Below, piece after piece: positions 36,500-50,100 of a stretch of DNA of 64,000 nucleotides. The first letter of the stretch is position 1. Every line of letters begins with the position of its first letter. The translations under genes and the position numbers were made by a program. Source of the DNA: Membranipora membranacea (lineage: Eukaryota > Bryozoa > Gymnolaemata > Cheilostomatida > Membraniporidae); contig OU612070.1 in the NCBI GenBank assembly GCA_914767715.1, forward strand, positions 6,091,501 through 6,155,500, in the 5' to 3' direction. The notes below the pieces were generated by a model. The model searched no databases. It was given only the letters and a program-made list of their open reading frames with translations, and was not told the origin of the DNA.

Positions 36500-37735
36500 T
36501 TGGTATTTCTCGATTATTTAAACCACTAAATTGACAGCCGAAGATAAATATGTACAATAAACAACTCCAACAAGGAGCTATGTACTGTTAATACAGAATC
36601 CAACCATTTGGAAGCTGTTGAGAATGAATGATTCTCGTGTTTGCGACTTTGAAATTTGTTCAACAGTGCAAGTTTGGCTACTTTGAAGATCACATCATGT
36701 TAACAAGCGAAAATGTGTTTGCTATTTCCTGCCCCTTCATATTTCCTTCTGACTTGTAGACTGCTAGGTTGGTAGGCTGAACACTAAGTGATATGAAGCC
36801 TTGCGCGGTTGGGCCATGTATTTAAAATTGTTAAGTCATTTACATATTTGCCTCCCAACCCAATGCTGCATGTCAGATTAGGGCAGTGGGCTACCTCATA
36901 TTAACTTTTTCTTAAATTTAACTTATTGAGACTTTGATATGAGAGTTGCTACCCAGCAGCCATAATGATAATAATAATGTTCAAAAATCAAATAGTACAA
37001 CATATGATCACATTGGTAATGTCAGGCTGTACTGAGGTAAAAATTAGGTAAAAAGGAAATAAATCAAAGTTTACTCCAGTAAAAGTTATTGATCCTGTTA
37101 GAATTGTCCTTCTTGCTCAGTTACTCTATGCAGCTATCACACTCTACGGTATTGTACAAGCTCAATAAAATGAAAAAATGACAAATGAAGATAGATCTCA
37201 TCTGCTATTTAACATACGCTGTGTGAAGTTCCGCTGAAATCACAATGTGTAATTTGCGCAATAAATTAATTATAATCCATAGCACTAGCGCTTATGTTAT
37301 ATCAAAAATAGCTAAATAAAAAAAGGCAGGAGGTCATTCTGTTTGTGTAACACTAAAACTCGAAACCGAACATCATACTCATTGTTATCATTGCCGTGAT
37401 AATGAGTTCCCAACATTATATGCAATAACTTTTGTATTTCTTACAATGACCTCCCAAATAATTATAATATCCTTTCAAATTTAAACCTCTAACTCCGTGG
37501 TGGTATTTAAAGTTAATATTGTTTATAGCCCAAAGCATGATTCAGTCAACCAGTCGCTAAAATCCTGTCTTAAAAAGCTTCATAAGAGGAATGTATCACT
37601 TGACTTTAGCAGGCAAATCAATTTTTTGTTTTGAAGAGTAATCCCTTGCAAAGTTCCTATGAAATATTATCAACCAAATTTAATTGAGTTACCCATATAA
37701 AATTTTACGGATGGCATGACAGCGTCACTCTGATT
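36500..37735. other. Intergenic DNA, no gene recognised
   Basis: No exon-like frame, RNA or clear transposon end was seen after the duplicated lectin flank. Confidence 0.4.
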
Positions 37736-37744
37736 AGGATTGGT

Positions 37745-37944
<200 letters not shown>

Positions 37945-38289
37945 TTATTTTGTCACAAACATTAGGTATGCTGCGAGATTGAGTGTTTATATTGTTACAT
38001 GAGTAGGGAATACCAAAAAGAAACATATACAAAATGAGTAAAGTAAAGTCGGACTTCTAGTGGATTAAAAAATATCTTGTAATATCAAATTCAAGTGTCT
38101 GAGGAATGAGTCTTTACCCCAGGCAGTTCTGTATTTAAGGCTGCGATATCTGCCTGAGGGGAGTTTCTCGAGAGGGGAGGTGCCTTACAATTATTTCAGC
38201 ATTGCAAATAAAAGTGTTCCAAATGTGTCAAAATGTGCCAACCAGGCTTTGGGATGTGGCGTCTGATATGACCACCTGATTTTAATCAA

Positions 38290-39275
38290 TCACTCCAGAA
38301 GTGCTACATTCCAGAACCGAGCTTGAAGGATATGAACAGTTCCGTAACGACAGACTCCCGGATGCTAGCGGAAAAACGTGTGGAGGTGGCATTCTAGTAT
38401 ATATTGACAACAAATGGTCAACAAAATTTGTTGACCATTTGTTGTTATTATTTAATAATAACATCATATTAAACTATACGGACAATCACTGTGAAATTCT
38501 GACTATTAAATCAAGACCTCACTGGCCTCCAAGAGAGTTTACTTCGATTATCTCTGTTTCATGTTATACTCCCTTCACCGGCGCTTCCAGACTGAAACAA
38601 AATGCTTCATCCACAGCTAAACAATATCATCACATGTCAAACAATTAGAGAAAAAACACCAAGATTCCTGCATTCTCTTGATGGGGCATTTTAATCAGCT
38701 TCCTTTTAAACTTGATGGACACTACCAAACAGTAAAGCCACCTACATGGAACAAAATAATTCTTGATAAATGCTACATTAGAATTAAAGGTGCCTTCAAA
38801 CAATGCCATCAACTTGCCAAGCAGCATTTGATATCACTATTTGGAATAATCTGCTCTCTGATGATGACAACATCCGTGAACAGACTGAAATAACAACGGA
38901 CTATTTATTAACTTCTGCACAGATATGTGCATACCAAAGAAAAGCTTCAGAATATGTACCAACCAGAAACCTCGGATTAATAAACATATAACAGAAATGA
39001 TCGATCAAAAACAAGGAGCCCATAAGGATGGAAACCGTAAACTCTATAATAAACAAAAACTTGACATCTCCAGATCTATAACCAATAACAAACAAAATTA
39101 TTCTGAGAAAATACAGCAACAGCTAGTAAACGAATCAGCCAAAGCATGGATTGATATTAAGAAAATTAGTGGACTACCTCCTAGCACTACAACAACTACA
39201 AAGAAAAACCCATTTACACCTGATACTAATTTCTCCTAAGAGCAATTTGAGGCAAACCTTTTTGATTTAGAAATA
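38290..39275 (+). mobile_element. CR1/L2-like LINE endonuclease fragment
   Basis: Frame 38301-38648 encodes an AP-type endonuclease piece (GYEQFRNDRLPDASGKTCGGGI and ISVSCYTPF). Frame 38675-38830 continues with HFNQLPFKL, TWNKIILDKCY. Frame 38925-39239 gives the linker between endonuclease and RT (INKHITEMIDQKQ, GNRKLYNKQKLDI, AWIDIKKISGLPPS). Several frame changes show that it is dead. It may be the other half of the family seen at 32290-32795. Confidence 0.8.
38407..38445. repeat. Perfect 19-bp inverted repeat with 1-nt spacer
   Basis: acaacaaatggtcaacaaa is followed after one base by its exact complement. It lies inside the LINE endonuclease frame, where it duplicates and inverts coding sequence. 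Confidence 0.9.
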
Positions 39276-39279
39276 TAAA

Positions 39280-40120
39280 TTTTAGTGGTGAGGTTCATAT
39301 CAGTAAGATGCCGTTTGGTACATCCAGAGCTGAGGTGATATCGGCATTCTTGTATGTGCGACTATGATATATCCTGTTCTGCTACTTATATCAGGGTACC
39401 AGGTAATATTTATGTAATTTAATATAATTCTCATAGTATTAAGTTTATCATTGCTATGTGATAAAAAATCATTAAATACTACTTGTAAGTGAAAGTGGCA
39501 AGATATTTAATCACCGTTTACTGCAAATAATTTATGGAGTTTGGAGTTGCCCTTTGAACATCAATGATGAAGCAATTCTTTCATGTCACATGCACTGACA
39601 TAGAACAATATGATGACAAAAGTAGCCAGTTATACATTGAATTACTATACTAAAGTAAAGGAACTAGAGAACCTTTACTGATGTTTCACATCAAAGGCTC
39701 ACAATGGTGATTGTTGAGAAATTACACAAGATCATCTCTACATATTTTATTCAATTCACTTATTTTGTTTTTAGAAAAATAACTGATCAATACAAAATAC
39801 TTTATAAACAGCAATAGAAAAAGTTGAACTCCCAATTGAAGAGAGTACTGTATAATCTACATACTTATAGATAAAAAAAGGAGCTCTCGACCACAGCGTG
39901 GAAATCTTTTTTCTCAAGGTAGAATAATCCTCCCCTTACAAACAGTCCATGCAATATTAGAATCGAGCTGGTTCTCAATTAGCAAAGTGATTCAGAAATG
40001 AATATAAACCAGACAAGGTATTACACTCTCTGCTTGTCTATTTTCTGTAACCTACACTTTTTTTTATATTTTGTCTGCGAACCCTTGATTGAAATGCAGT
40101 ATTTTAGTTGGTGATAACCA
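39280..40120. other. Intergenic DNA between LINE fragment and receptor 3' end
   Basis: No coding signal recognised. The right part may be 3'-flanking DNA of the large minus-strand gene. Confidence 0.4.
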
Positions 40121-40124
40121 TAAA

Positions 40125-40155
40125 CCTACTAATAATAAACTTTATTATTAGTAGG
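40125..40155. terminator. Perfect palindrome carrying AATAAA on both strands
   Basis: CCTACTAATAATAAA, one base, then its exact complement. On the minus strand AATAAA (40146-40141) is the first good polyadenylation signal after the receptor stop codon, about 235 bp downstream. Confidence 0.5.
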
Positions 40156-40380
40156 TCTATCATGGTGATAACACATTGACAGTGTTTTATAGCTTGATGG
40201 TTGATTGCTCGATGGATAAAAATCACCAGCTGCAGCCAATCAGAGAGGATTACTCAGCCTACATTAACATTTGAACAATGTTCATGCCAAATGTAAGTTC
40301 TGTTAGTTTGCATGGTGAGAAGTATTTGAAGTGATCTCAAGCAGAGTTTACATGCATGCTGTATGACAGATTCTTTTCAG

Positions 40381-41184
40381 CTAGTTGTAATATCTATATG
40401 CATTGACATCTACATTCCTATTCCTGCCGCGGTAATGCAAATTCCTTATGAATCGATTGTGAATTTCCCTGTAATATTTAAAGTGCATTCAAAAAGATGA
40501 AAAGAAAAGAAAAATAAATTATATTCTTCTCAGCTTTCGGCCGGTAAGTGAATGTTCACATTAAGTTTCAAAACGAGTAATGAACTTTAAAGCTATAGCA
40601 GCACATTTAGGATTGTGATATTTTTTGGAGTAAAAAGATATGGCCAAGCTAATGCCACTTGTCATATCTTACAAAGATTTTCCCAAACTACCGGGGACAA
40701 TGATCTGAAATTTGAGCATCGCATAGATGTTTATATCTCATAGAGCAATAAAAAGGAGACAACAGTGGTTGAGAGAAGTTGAGAAAAATTTCCATTCCAG
40801 CAAAGCGAATATTTTCAACTATTTCTAGAGGCTATTGGGGCTAAAGGGTTGCCGCAGGGCTCTAGATTTTAGGCGCTACAATTGCTTTAAAGAGAAATTT
40901 TCTCACTTATATTAAGATCTATAACAAGTTGCCAAAACAGTAAACAAAAGAAGGAGTTCTGAGTAAATGTCATTGTTTCATTGTTGAACGGTCTGCCGCA
41001 GGAAATATAAATCATGAAAGTAGTTACCTTAAGAAGAATGGAAAGTCAAGTATGACTATAATGCCAAATGGCACCAAAGCTAACAGAGAAAGTGAACTTC
41101 CAACCATTGGGGCGCCCTCAACTTCAACCACCTTATTTACTGCCTTTTGTTCTTCCGGTACAAAAGTCGGTATAATTTCATAAT
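40381..41184 (-). other. Transmembrane helix and cytoplasmic tail exons
   Basis: Exon 41184-41028 encodes an acidic juxtamembrane stretch and then LLALVPFGIIVILDFPFFL, a single hydrophobic helix. Exon 40468-40381, inferred from a good acceptor and matching phase, gives a short basic, Tyr-rich tail ending AYRYYN before TAG. The topology is type I with a tiny tail and no recognisable signalling motif. Confidence 0.7.
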
Positions 41185-44100
41185 CTGCAAATTAAAGAAC
41201 AACAAATATCTAATGTATGTTGCTCTCAATTTTTTTAATGCGTGCAGAAAGTTTCAACTTTGTTACTGTTAGGCTGGACTATGGCCAAATAATGAAAGTG
41301 TGGAAACAGCCTATGTATGCACCAATAACTATATAAAAATTTATATTGGTAACCATACAATCTAGGATTATCTAAGAAATTCCTAGGACGAGTGGGTAAA
41401 TTGTCACACTCAAGATGATTATGATTACTTTTCATGCTTGCATGTAGATATTAGTAATTGTATAAATATATATATATATATATATGTATAATAATATACA
41501 TATATCAATTGAAAAATGTAGAATATGAAGAACTTGATATAGTAACCAACTTGATAAAACGTGCTGACCTGGGCATTTGCCACTCCCTAAACACCACTTA
41601 GGCTGTATTTGATGGCTGAGAACATGTTCACAAAGTTCAGAACGTGATTCCTCCCCTGTAAGTCTGCAGTTGTGTGATCTGTATTTCTTGCCCCATCTGT
41701 TGCCACATGTAATACCACATTGACCCCAATCCGACCATTGTGTACTGTTACCTTTAACATTGCGAAGTGGGTGAGAAGGCAAATCCTTAGGTGTGAGAAT
41801 GAAATAGTGAGGAGGCTTTAAAATCACTTTGACAAAGACTTAGCCAAGCATAGAATATTCAACAAAGGATTAAAAAAAAGGGATAGGCAATATTCCAATG
41901 TCATTATTGGCAGAACTGAGAATCCAGTGGTAAAATGTTTGTGAATGTTTGTTCATCCCAGTGTCCTTGGCATCACAATTTGATGGTAAACACAAAACGA
42001 TATTGAATTTCTTTTTAACAACAGCGATACAAGTCTTGTTTACTTACCACATGTCACCAGCTGGCTGTTTCTGCTACCAGACATAATATCATCACCTATA
42101 TTATGATAAAATGATAATAAATTTTAACAGAATGCTTCTCAGGAAATCTTGTCTCTCACAAAAACCCATGAAAAACCACCAACAGGATGTCAAACAATAA
42201 AATAAATAATTTTATGAATATCCCTGCAGTAATTTTTCTGTAAATCATGTGATGCTTCCTAACTTCCTAATTGAGATATTCTGCAATACGGCTACATGTC
42301 ATATATATTCGATTGGTAAACAAAGAAAATGGCTGACTAAAGAAAAACTACCAAGGGTTAAAACAGTACTGTTTCGATATTTATCTGCTTCAAAGATTCA
42401 AGGAAAATTAAAAGAATTGCCTAAGAGTCTCAGTTTGAATAACAACTAAAAGGTCTGTGGCAAGGCTAGGATGTGTGATTCATCCTGGTTATCATGGTTC
42501 TTGCATTATTCAAATTCTCGAAGAAACATACTTGAACACAAAATCAAATAATATACTGTATCATTACATAGGCAAATAAATACATAAGCAAAGCTAAAGC
42601 CACTTGTTGAAACTTGCGCTGTTCACTGCTACCTCACAATGGCGGCTAGGACATAGTGTGTTGATCAATTATAAGTATTAATCTTTCACCAGTCGAGCAA
42701 CAGGCATGCAGAAATTACCTTGACAATGGAAATCCAGTTGAATATCTGGATTTTTCCTCTGTTTGTTAACCAGACAGTTATGGGTACAGTTTCTGTGATG
42801 ACACATCTTATGTTTCTCATCAACAATGCACTGCCAGCAGTTTTCATCACAGCTAGACAGGCTCCAGGAACCCGCAGTTCTATAGCTTTAAATAATAACA
42901 GAAAAAAAAATTAATTCTTGCCAATATCTTATTTTACGATTGGCTAATTTGAAAACTAAGTGGTGATCCAGAAGAAAAAACTATATTAACTTATCAACAC
43001 AGCAGTTCAATTTGGAATTGGCTGGAAACAAGAACATAATATACAGTAAATCACTCCTAGAAAAAAATATCTCGGTGAGATCTGCATGCTTTTGAAGAAA
43101 AAATGCGAAATTGGTGAAAAGGTTGAATCAAAATCAATCTGCTTTAATAGAAATGTCAAAAGAAATTAGATGACAAATTTAGCCAATAATCTCATCACAT
43201 TAGAGAAGTGAAGGCCATCACAACTGAGTCAGTAAGCAGTTGACGCTCACTTGCATTTTTAAAATGATAACAGTATCCTTGGCCTCATCACAGCGTTTTG
43301 AAAGGTGAGTTTTAGGTGATCCTGATGATACAATGCAGGACAGCGCCAATGCTTTTATCATAATCTTTCAAGTTAGCCGTCAGAAGCCACATTTTTATTG
43401 TATAAACCTTCCTACTTCTTAATACTTGCATTTTTATTCTTCATTTTCTCCATAAAAATAGTAAATTTTTAATACTTGCATTTTTATTCTTTATTTTTCT
43501 CCATAATAGTAAATTTTTTAATTGCGATAATCTCATTTACCTGTATTCTTTGTATTTTTATACCTTTGTGTGTTCCTATTGTTTCACACACACTTTAATA
43601 ACTTACTCAATTGCTATGGTTCCATGCATCGAATTTGTGGTTCAATTCGATTTTGAATTATGAAATCTAACCATTCCCATGATTGAAAAAACATGAAAAA
43701 CATCTGCCGCTTGGACTTGAACTCCGGCCTCCCGCGTGTAATCCCATTGAAGTCATTGTGTGCAAGCGCTAACCATTCAGCCACACCGCCAATTTGGAAG
43801 TTGACAGAATCAACACGGTATGTCTACTCGCGTCCAAAAAGTCATTCGTCACAATCGGATTTTTACTTTAATGCCGTTTCCATGGGGCGATTACTCCCGA
43901 AATCCTTACAAAATCGACACATGTAATCATAGTGATTTTGCATTTCTCTTTTAAAAGAAATTCTTTTTTATCTTTGTCTTCTGGACAAAAGTCCCTGGAC
44001 TTATAATTCACCAGAATAAATATGTAATATATATATTGGACACAATGCATTCATCCATAATTTTGTTTCACTGAAGAAAGATACACACAGACCAAAGGAT

Positions 44101-47100
44101 AATTAAAAATGGTACAAGAGATCCAAACTAATTTCATTCACCATCACTCTTTAATATACCTGAATTCACATGTTCTTGTTCGAGTACGTGTAGATGTACC
44201 ACACCTCAGTACCTTGCTCCAACCATCCCAGTCACCCCATAACCCTTGCCTCGCGCACTGGTATGATGTGCAATTCGGATCATGCTCATGTCTGGAATCG
44301 GGGTAAGAAAAATTTATCATCATTTTTTATATCATTTTATGTCCATGGCATGGTAATCATTAAAACATAATGTATTGATAAAGAAAGTACCTGCCTGTCA
44401 ATTAGGATTAAGTGAATATATTTCTTGGTTCTGTCGTTATTAATATGTTCATGCTGTACTCTATTATCTTTACTATCTCGGGGGTGACATGAGACTCTAT
44501 CTATTAATCGACTGGAAGATTTCATGAAATGGGCAATATTCCAATGTGCATAGTCAATAGGTATTTGATCTTTTCAGTATGAATTCAATATCTCATCATA
44601 AAATGGACTCATCTCAACGGTACAAAATTGATCAGGGGACAATAATTTTCTATTATGAACTATACCACTAGACTCACCATTACCTTTGGTCACAACCATA
44701 TTCAATCCCCCTCAGTGTAACACAATCACCTATTCGCTGTCTCATACGTGTTCCACCAATCCCACAGTCATCGTCATGTCTTTGGCACACAGTCCACTGT
44801 TCCCAAGGACTCCAGTGAGTACAGTTAGTCTGCACACATTCTCTTGTCTCCTCCATCCAGCCTGTGCATGTAGCATTACCCATACAGAACCGTGTTCTAA
44901 AAGAAATTTGTGAAAATATTGGGTCAAAAAAAACCTGATACCGATTGCACTTGCACTATATCAATACAATAATATGTAAGAAAGCAACAAGTCTAGGTCA
45001 GCTTGCCAGGCTATAGGGGTGTACTAGTGGTCTGCAAATCGCTTTTGCTTTTCCTGTAGTAATATTTGGGGTTGTGATTTGACAAAGTCAAGAGAAACCA
45101 ATACTCACCCTAGACTTTGAAACACCACTAATCCATGTTTAATGAGAAGAGGTTAAATAAATCCATTTTCAAAAACCATATAATACACCACAAATATTTA
45201 TCGAAATAACTATTATTAAATCAGCAACTTGAAAGATTCACGTTAAACTAATGTTTCTGATTGGGAAATAAGCATCTTTTGTCAGAGGGATTCCTGAATT
45301 TAAAATCAGCAGAAATAGCAATGCGGAATCCCCCCCTTCAATTTTTCATATCGTGGCGGCTTACCTTTGACTTCTGGTGTCAGTGCAGTTGCATATACTC
45401 CAATGGGTCCAATCGCTGTAACATTCTGCTTCGAAGCAAGTCTTACTCTCAATGATGTGGTCTGTACACTCGGGATTTATTGTATTATGTATAGTTATTT
45501 TGGAATCAGGAAAGACGCATTCCTTAAATCTAACATTTGTGTTACAGTTACATTGCCCCCATTCACTCCATGTTTGAGAAAGTTTTGGACAGCTTGAGTA
45601 ACACTTTCTAGTCTGCGTGCACCAGTCTACAAAAACAATCTTTTCTTAGTTAACCATCTCTGTCATGTGTAATATTGAACAATATTTCCCTCACATGCAT
45701 GTGAGTAATCATTGGCCTTTTGCTCAACCTGGGTTTGAAAGTGTTAGCTGGCGCTTTTTTTTTCATATAAGAGATGACGAACCTTTCGAGGCCAGGAAGT
45801 ATATATTTTACGATTCCAAATTATTATGGTGTTGATTAGTATTTAAAATAATATGACTAGATCTAAGCTGATAACTGCAATCAGAGATTGTCACAAAATT
45901 TATCAGTTGCAGTTTATTTAAGAATGGAAAAAAACTATGACTAGGGAAACAAAACAAAATAATGCGCAAAATTACCTGTCAGTGCTGGTGATTGTGGTGT
46001 TGTGGATGAAGTTGAAGTAGATGTTGATATTGATGTTGAATTTGCCGTTGATGTTGAAGTTGATGTTGAAGTTAATGTTGAATTTGGCGTTGACTTTGAT
46101 GTCGAGGTTGTCATCGATGATGAAGTTAATGAAGACGTTGATGATGATGATTTAGATTCAGCGTCAAGATCTATTATATTATCTGTGGAGTCTAATGCTG
46201 TTCCATCATGGTGACCTATATTATCTGATTGACTAAGTGTAGAGAGGCTTTCAGTGCTTTTAGTTGATATAATGCTTGGTTTAGTTGTACCTTGTGGTAT
46301 AATGCTAGTGAGGTTACTCATCAGCTCAGGTGATGTCTGATGGTTTGAAGTATTTATTTTTGATTCTTCTTCAACATTTTGGTCAGAGGAAACATTCTTG
46401 GAGTGTTTAGTTGTGATCTGTTTGGTGTTGGTGATGAGTGTCAGTGCGGATGGGGTTGTGACCAATTTTCTTGTTTCGAATTTTCTATGATCATCTGTAT
46501 GTGAGATTGATGATAGAGGTGAAGTGTTATCAAAACCATGAGGTGCCTGCACGTCTTCATCTTCATCTTTATATTCATCTTCCTCTTTGATTTTAAGGGT
46601 TGACCTGCCAACAGTTCCAGTGGGATAAGGTTGTGTTGTTGTTGTTCTTTTTATTGCGGTTGTTTTTGCTGCTGTTTTTGCTGTCGTTTTTGCTGTTTTT
46701 GGTGTTGTTTTTGCTGTTTTTGGTGTTACTTTAAGCATTGTTGAAGGCATTTTCGTAGACGCTGTTGTGGACATGGTTGTTTGCGTTGTTGTCGGCAGTG
46801 TTGTTGCCGTTGTTGTTGGCATTGTTGTTGGCGTTGCTAATGGCGTTGCTGTTGCGTTAGAAAGAGAGATGTAACTTGCAGTTCTGATTGTGGCACCATG
46901 AGTTGCATTATTCTTATCATTTTGCTGCTCTGATGTTGCTGGTGCCTTGGGAACTGAAGTAATTTCTTCCTCTGTTAGTGTCGTTGAATATAATTCAGTC
47001 ACAGTACTAAACAATTTGGATGTGGTTTCCTCTGATGTCAAAGGTTTGTTTTTCAGGCCATTATAAGAAGAGCGTCTGATACGAGTTATCTTTCTCTCTT

Positions 47101-50100
47101 TAGTCTTACTTTTGCGCAAAAGGAGCTTCGGGATGACAGCTTCAGTAGTTTTCAGCTGTTTTGTGCTTCTTCTATAGATATGAGAGGTCGATTTCAATGT
47201 TTCCTGTGTTGAGGGTGCTTTTCTATGATCCTCAGATGGGCATCTGTAAAACATTGAGTATCATGAAACCATTCATCATGTGGCATGTATCAAGCCTTTG
47301 CATGTATCTTGTCAGATAAGTTGGCTGGAAACAACTGGAGTCAACCTACCGACTGCGTAATTGGATGCCTGATATACAATCACATTTCTGCCATTCTGAC
47401 CAATAGTATCCGCAAAAACAGTCTTCAAACTCCTTGACTGGTCCAGTACAAACTTCATCGTCCATGTAGTTTACCCCTTACAAGCAAAGATATTGACCTC
47501 GCATCATCATTTTCCATGTCAACATTAGGGTTTAGCGAGTATCAAAGAACTATAATGGCCAAAATGGGATAGAGTACCAAAATTAGGGGAAAGCAGCAGG
47601 TGCAAAAAAAGGAGGATAATGGAGGCAAGGCAAAGATCGGTAGAAATAACCAGATGCAATAGGTGAAATCTGAAAATTCTTGAAGAGATAAGGAGATATA
47701 TGAACTAAATGGATATGTCCTTTGATATTTCCGAGTTAAATGTCACTTGAATATGCAGTGCAGAATCAATCACAATGACAAAAAAAACTAGAGCGATACA
47801 AACAGCAATCATGTAAGAGAAGGAATTGCAATTAGACATAAAAGGAATGGAAGAAGTAAAATAAAAATAGTCACTGGGGAACTGAACTAGAGACACCAGC
47901 TACAGCAACCAAAGTAAAGAGACACAAAAAAAACTGATATCAACAATGCAGATTGTTTTAAGCGAGCCCAGGCACTTATTTATATTATGATGAAATTCCA
48001 GAGAGGTACATGATGAAAACCAACATGGCTTAAGGGATTGATAGGCAATATTTTGAGTTTGAAAACTTTTGCTGGTCAATAGCAAACCTTCTATTTTGCT
48101 TGCTATGTGACAACTTCTTGTACGAGTACGGTTTCCGTATTCTACTCCAACAGTACAATTTGTGCATGATTCACTCCAGCTGGACCATTCTAACCATCTA
48201 TAGATGGAAAAACAGGAAAATATGCTACATACTTGTGTCTTTGACTTGGTCAGTGTTGATTGGGTCCAAGAGGCCTCATTTATATGAGACAATTATTAAC
48301 ATCAGTTATGTGGTGTGGATTATATAATATAAGCCATAAATAATAACTTGATTGCTACATATTGTGATATTGTACAATGATGTGCGCTGAGGCCCCAACT
48401 AAATTTTAGCCTTAGAAGTAATCATGGGTAAGGGGCCTAGCTACTCTCCTTCTCCTACTCTTGCTTCACCTTACCTATTGCAGTCATCTCCACAATATGC
48501 TGGATAGATATCATCGTTAGAGCACACTCCGCCAATTGGGTGAGGATGAAGCTTAATACACTCATATCCAAACCTGCCGTACATCCAATGGCAGAAACAC
48601 TGGCTCACAGATACCTTCCTTGGACATCCACACTCTAAACTGGTATGCTCCAAATATATGTATCCATTATCACCTGATGAATAGCAGACCAGTAATGTAA
48701 GGCGACCTGACATTTTACATCAAGGCAGAGAGGAGTGGAAAATCAATGAAGGTTTTTTTGACAAAACTATAATTAAAAATCATTGTACTCACATATGGTG
48801 TTGGTGAGCGTTATGCCTTCTCTATCACTCACATCAGCCATGCATGTTGTTGAGAATACCTTACTGCCATGAGTTTGATTGCATAAACAATATTCCATCT
48901 TTTCTGACCAAACAGGACACAAAGATGTACAGTCATGCTCCTAAAATAAAGATAAAACCCGCTTCAATACTTGACATTTAATGTTTTGTATAACCTAAAA
49001 AGTGATATTATCAGGATGACTTAACTTCATATTGAGTATGAATGTACAAATGTCAAAGTGACAAGCTCATAAGTTGTACAAAGCCCCTCTTGGATGCATG
49101 CTGTTTTCTCACCAAATACTCTTTCTTGCCCATGACCATTTCATACTTCAGTCCTGTTGCACAGTCACAGCCGGTGAAGTTCGAAGTGGTATCCGGTTCG
49201 ATGTACCAGTTGGGATCTCTGGCTGAAGAATCATCAATTGTAGCAGATCCTTCAGACATCACATGGGATGTTGAGCTTTTAATGGATGATACAGAGATAG
49301 GCATTGCAGTTGCCTTCAGAAGATTGTTGTTGGCTGGTGACTGTACAGAGTTGGTTTTTGACTGTATAAAGTTTGTTGTTGACTGTGCAAATTCGGTTGT
49401 TGACTGTACGGAGTGGGCTTTTGACTGTATAAAGTCTGATGTTGACTGTACAGATTTGGTTTTTAACTGTATAGTGTTGGTTGTGGACTGTTCAGTGGTT
49501 GTTGAAGAGAAGGCATGACATGTATGGTTCCAGTTTGGATACTCTTCACATGAGCTGAAAGAATTCAGAATTATTAATATGTACAATTCAGTTCAATTTA
49601 TTTATGGTATAGTACAGGATGGTATTGAGTACTAGTTGATATAAACCCGTGAGAAATCCAAGCGTCGACAAGTGACACTTTGTTATAAATACTCAACATA
49701 TTGTGAAGAACCTGAAAATTGCCGGTCCATAACATGAATTGAGTGTATTGAATATTTTCACATTCTTAGATTATACGCTAGGTAAAGAAAGACTGGAATC
49801 TGCAATTATAATCTGACTTAGTCTGGTTTGACTCACCCAGCAGAAAACTTTTACATTTAATAATGTTCAGCCCTTCTACTTTATTTCAACTTGCTTTGAC
49901 TGCCATTGCTGCATCTGTAAAGTCCAATCATCGTAACCCGGTCTATACAGAACATAACTAAAAACCGGAGGTTCATCATGTCTTTTCATATCTCACAAGC
50001 ACAAAAAACATCCCCTGCCTTTCTGATATAAATAAAACTTTTTCATACAAAAATGTAAATGAGTTTTATATTCCCTACCTCGAACATACAGTTTTGACAT

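Larger units (their letters stand above)
41569..48197 (-). other. Thrombospondin type 1-like repeats of the large receptor
   Basis: Seven WxxW-containing motifs: WLEWSSWSESC (exon 48197), YYWSEWQKC (47476), TWSEWGQC and YSDWTHWSIC (45626), HWSPWEQWTVC (44896), WGDWDGWSKV (44291) and TQWSDWGQCGITC (41751). Downstream RTRTRSC or TRTRTRTC strings give the usual Arg ladder. Exons break within repeats in phase 2 in most cases. WxxW is the C-mannosylation motif of this family. Confidence 0.85.

Noticed and set aside
43703-43795. Possible functional tRNA-Ser or tRNA-Leu gene
   Set aside because: The A box is good, but the T arm and acceptor stem do not pair and the B box is diverged.
46002-46214. 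Plus-strand frame of Val/Asp/Glu repeats
   Set aside because: It is antisense to the Ser/Thr repeats of the mucin-like exon.
49042-49518. 158-codon plus-strand frame rich in Asp, Cys and Val
   Set aside because: It is antisense to the heptad-repeat exon of the large receptor, which has better splice and domain support.
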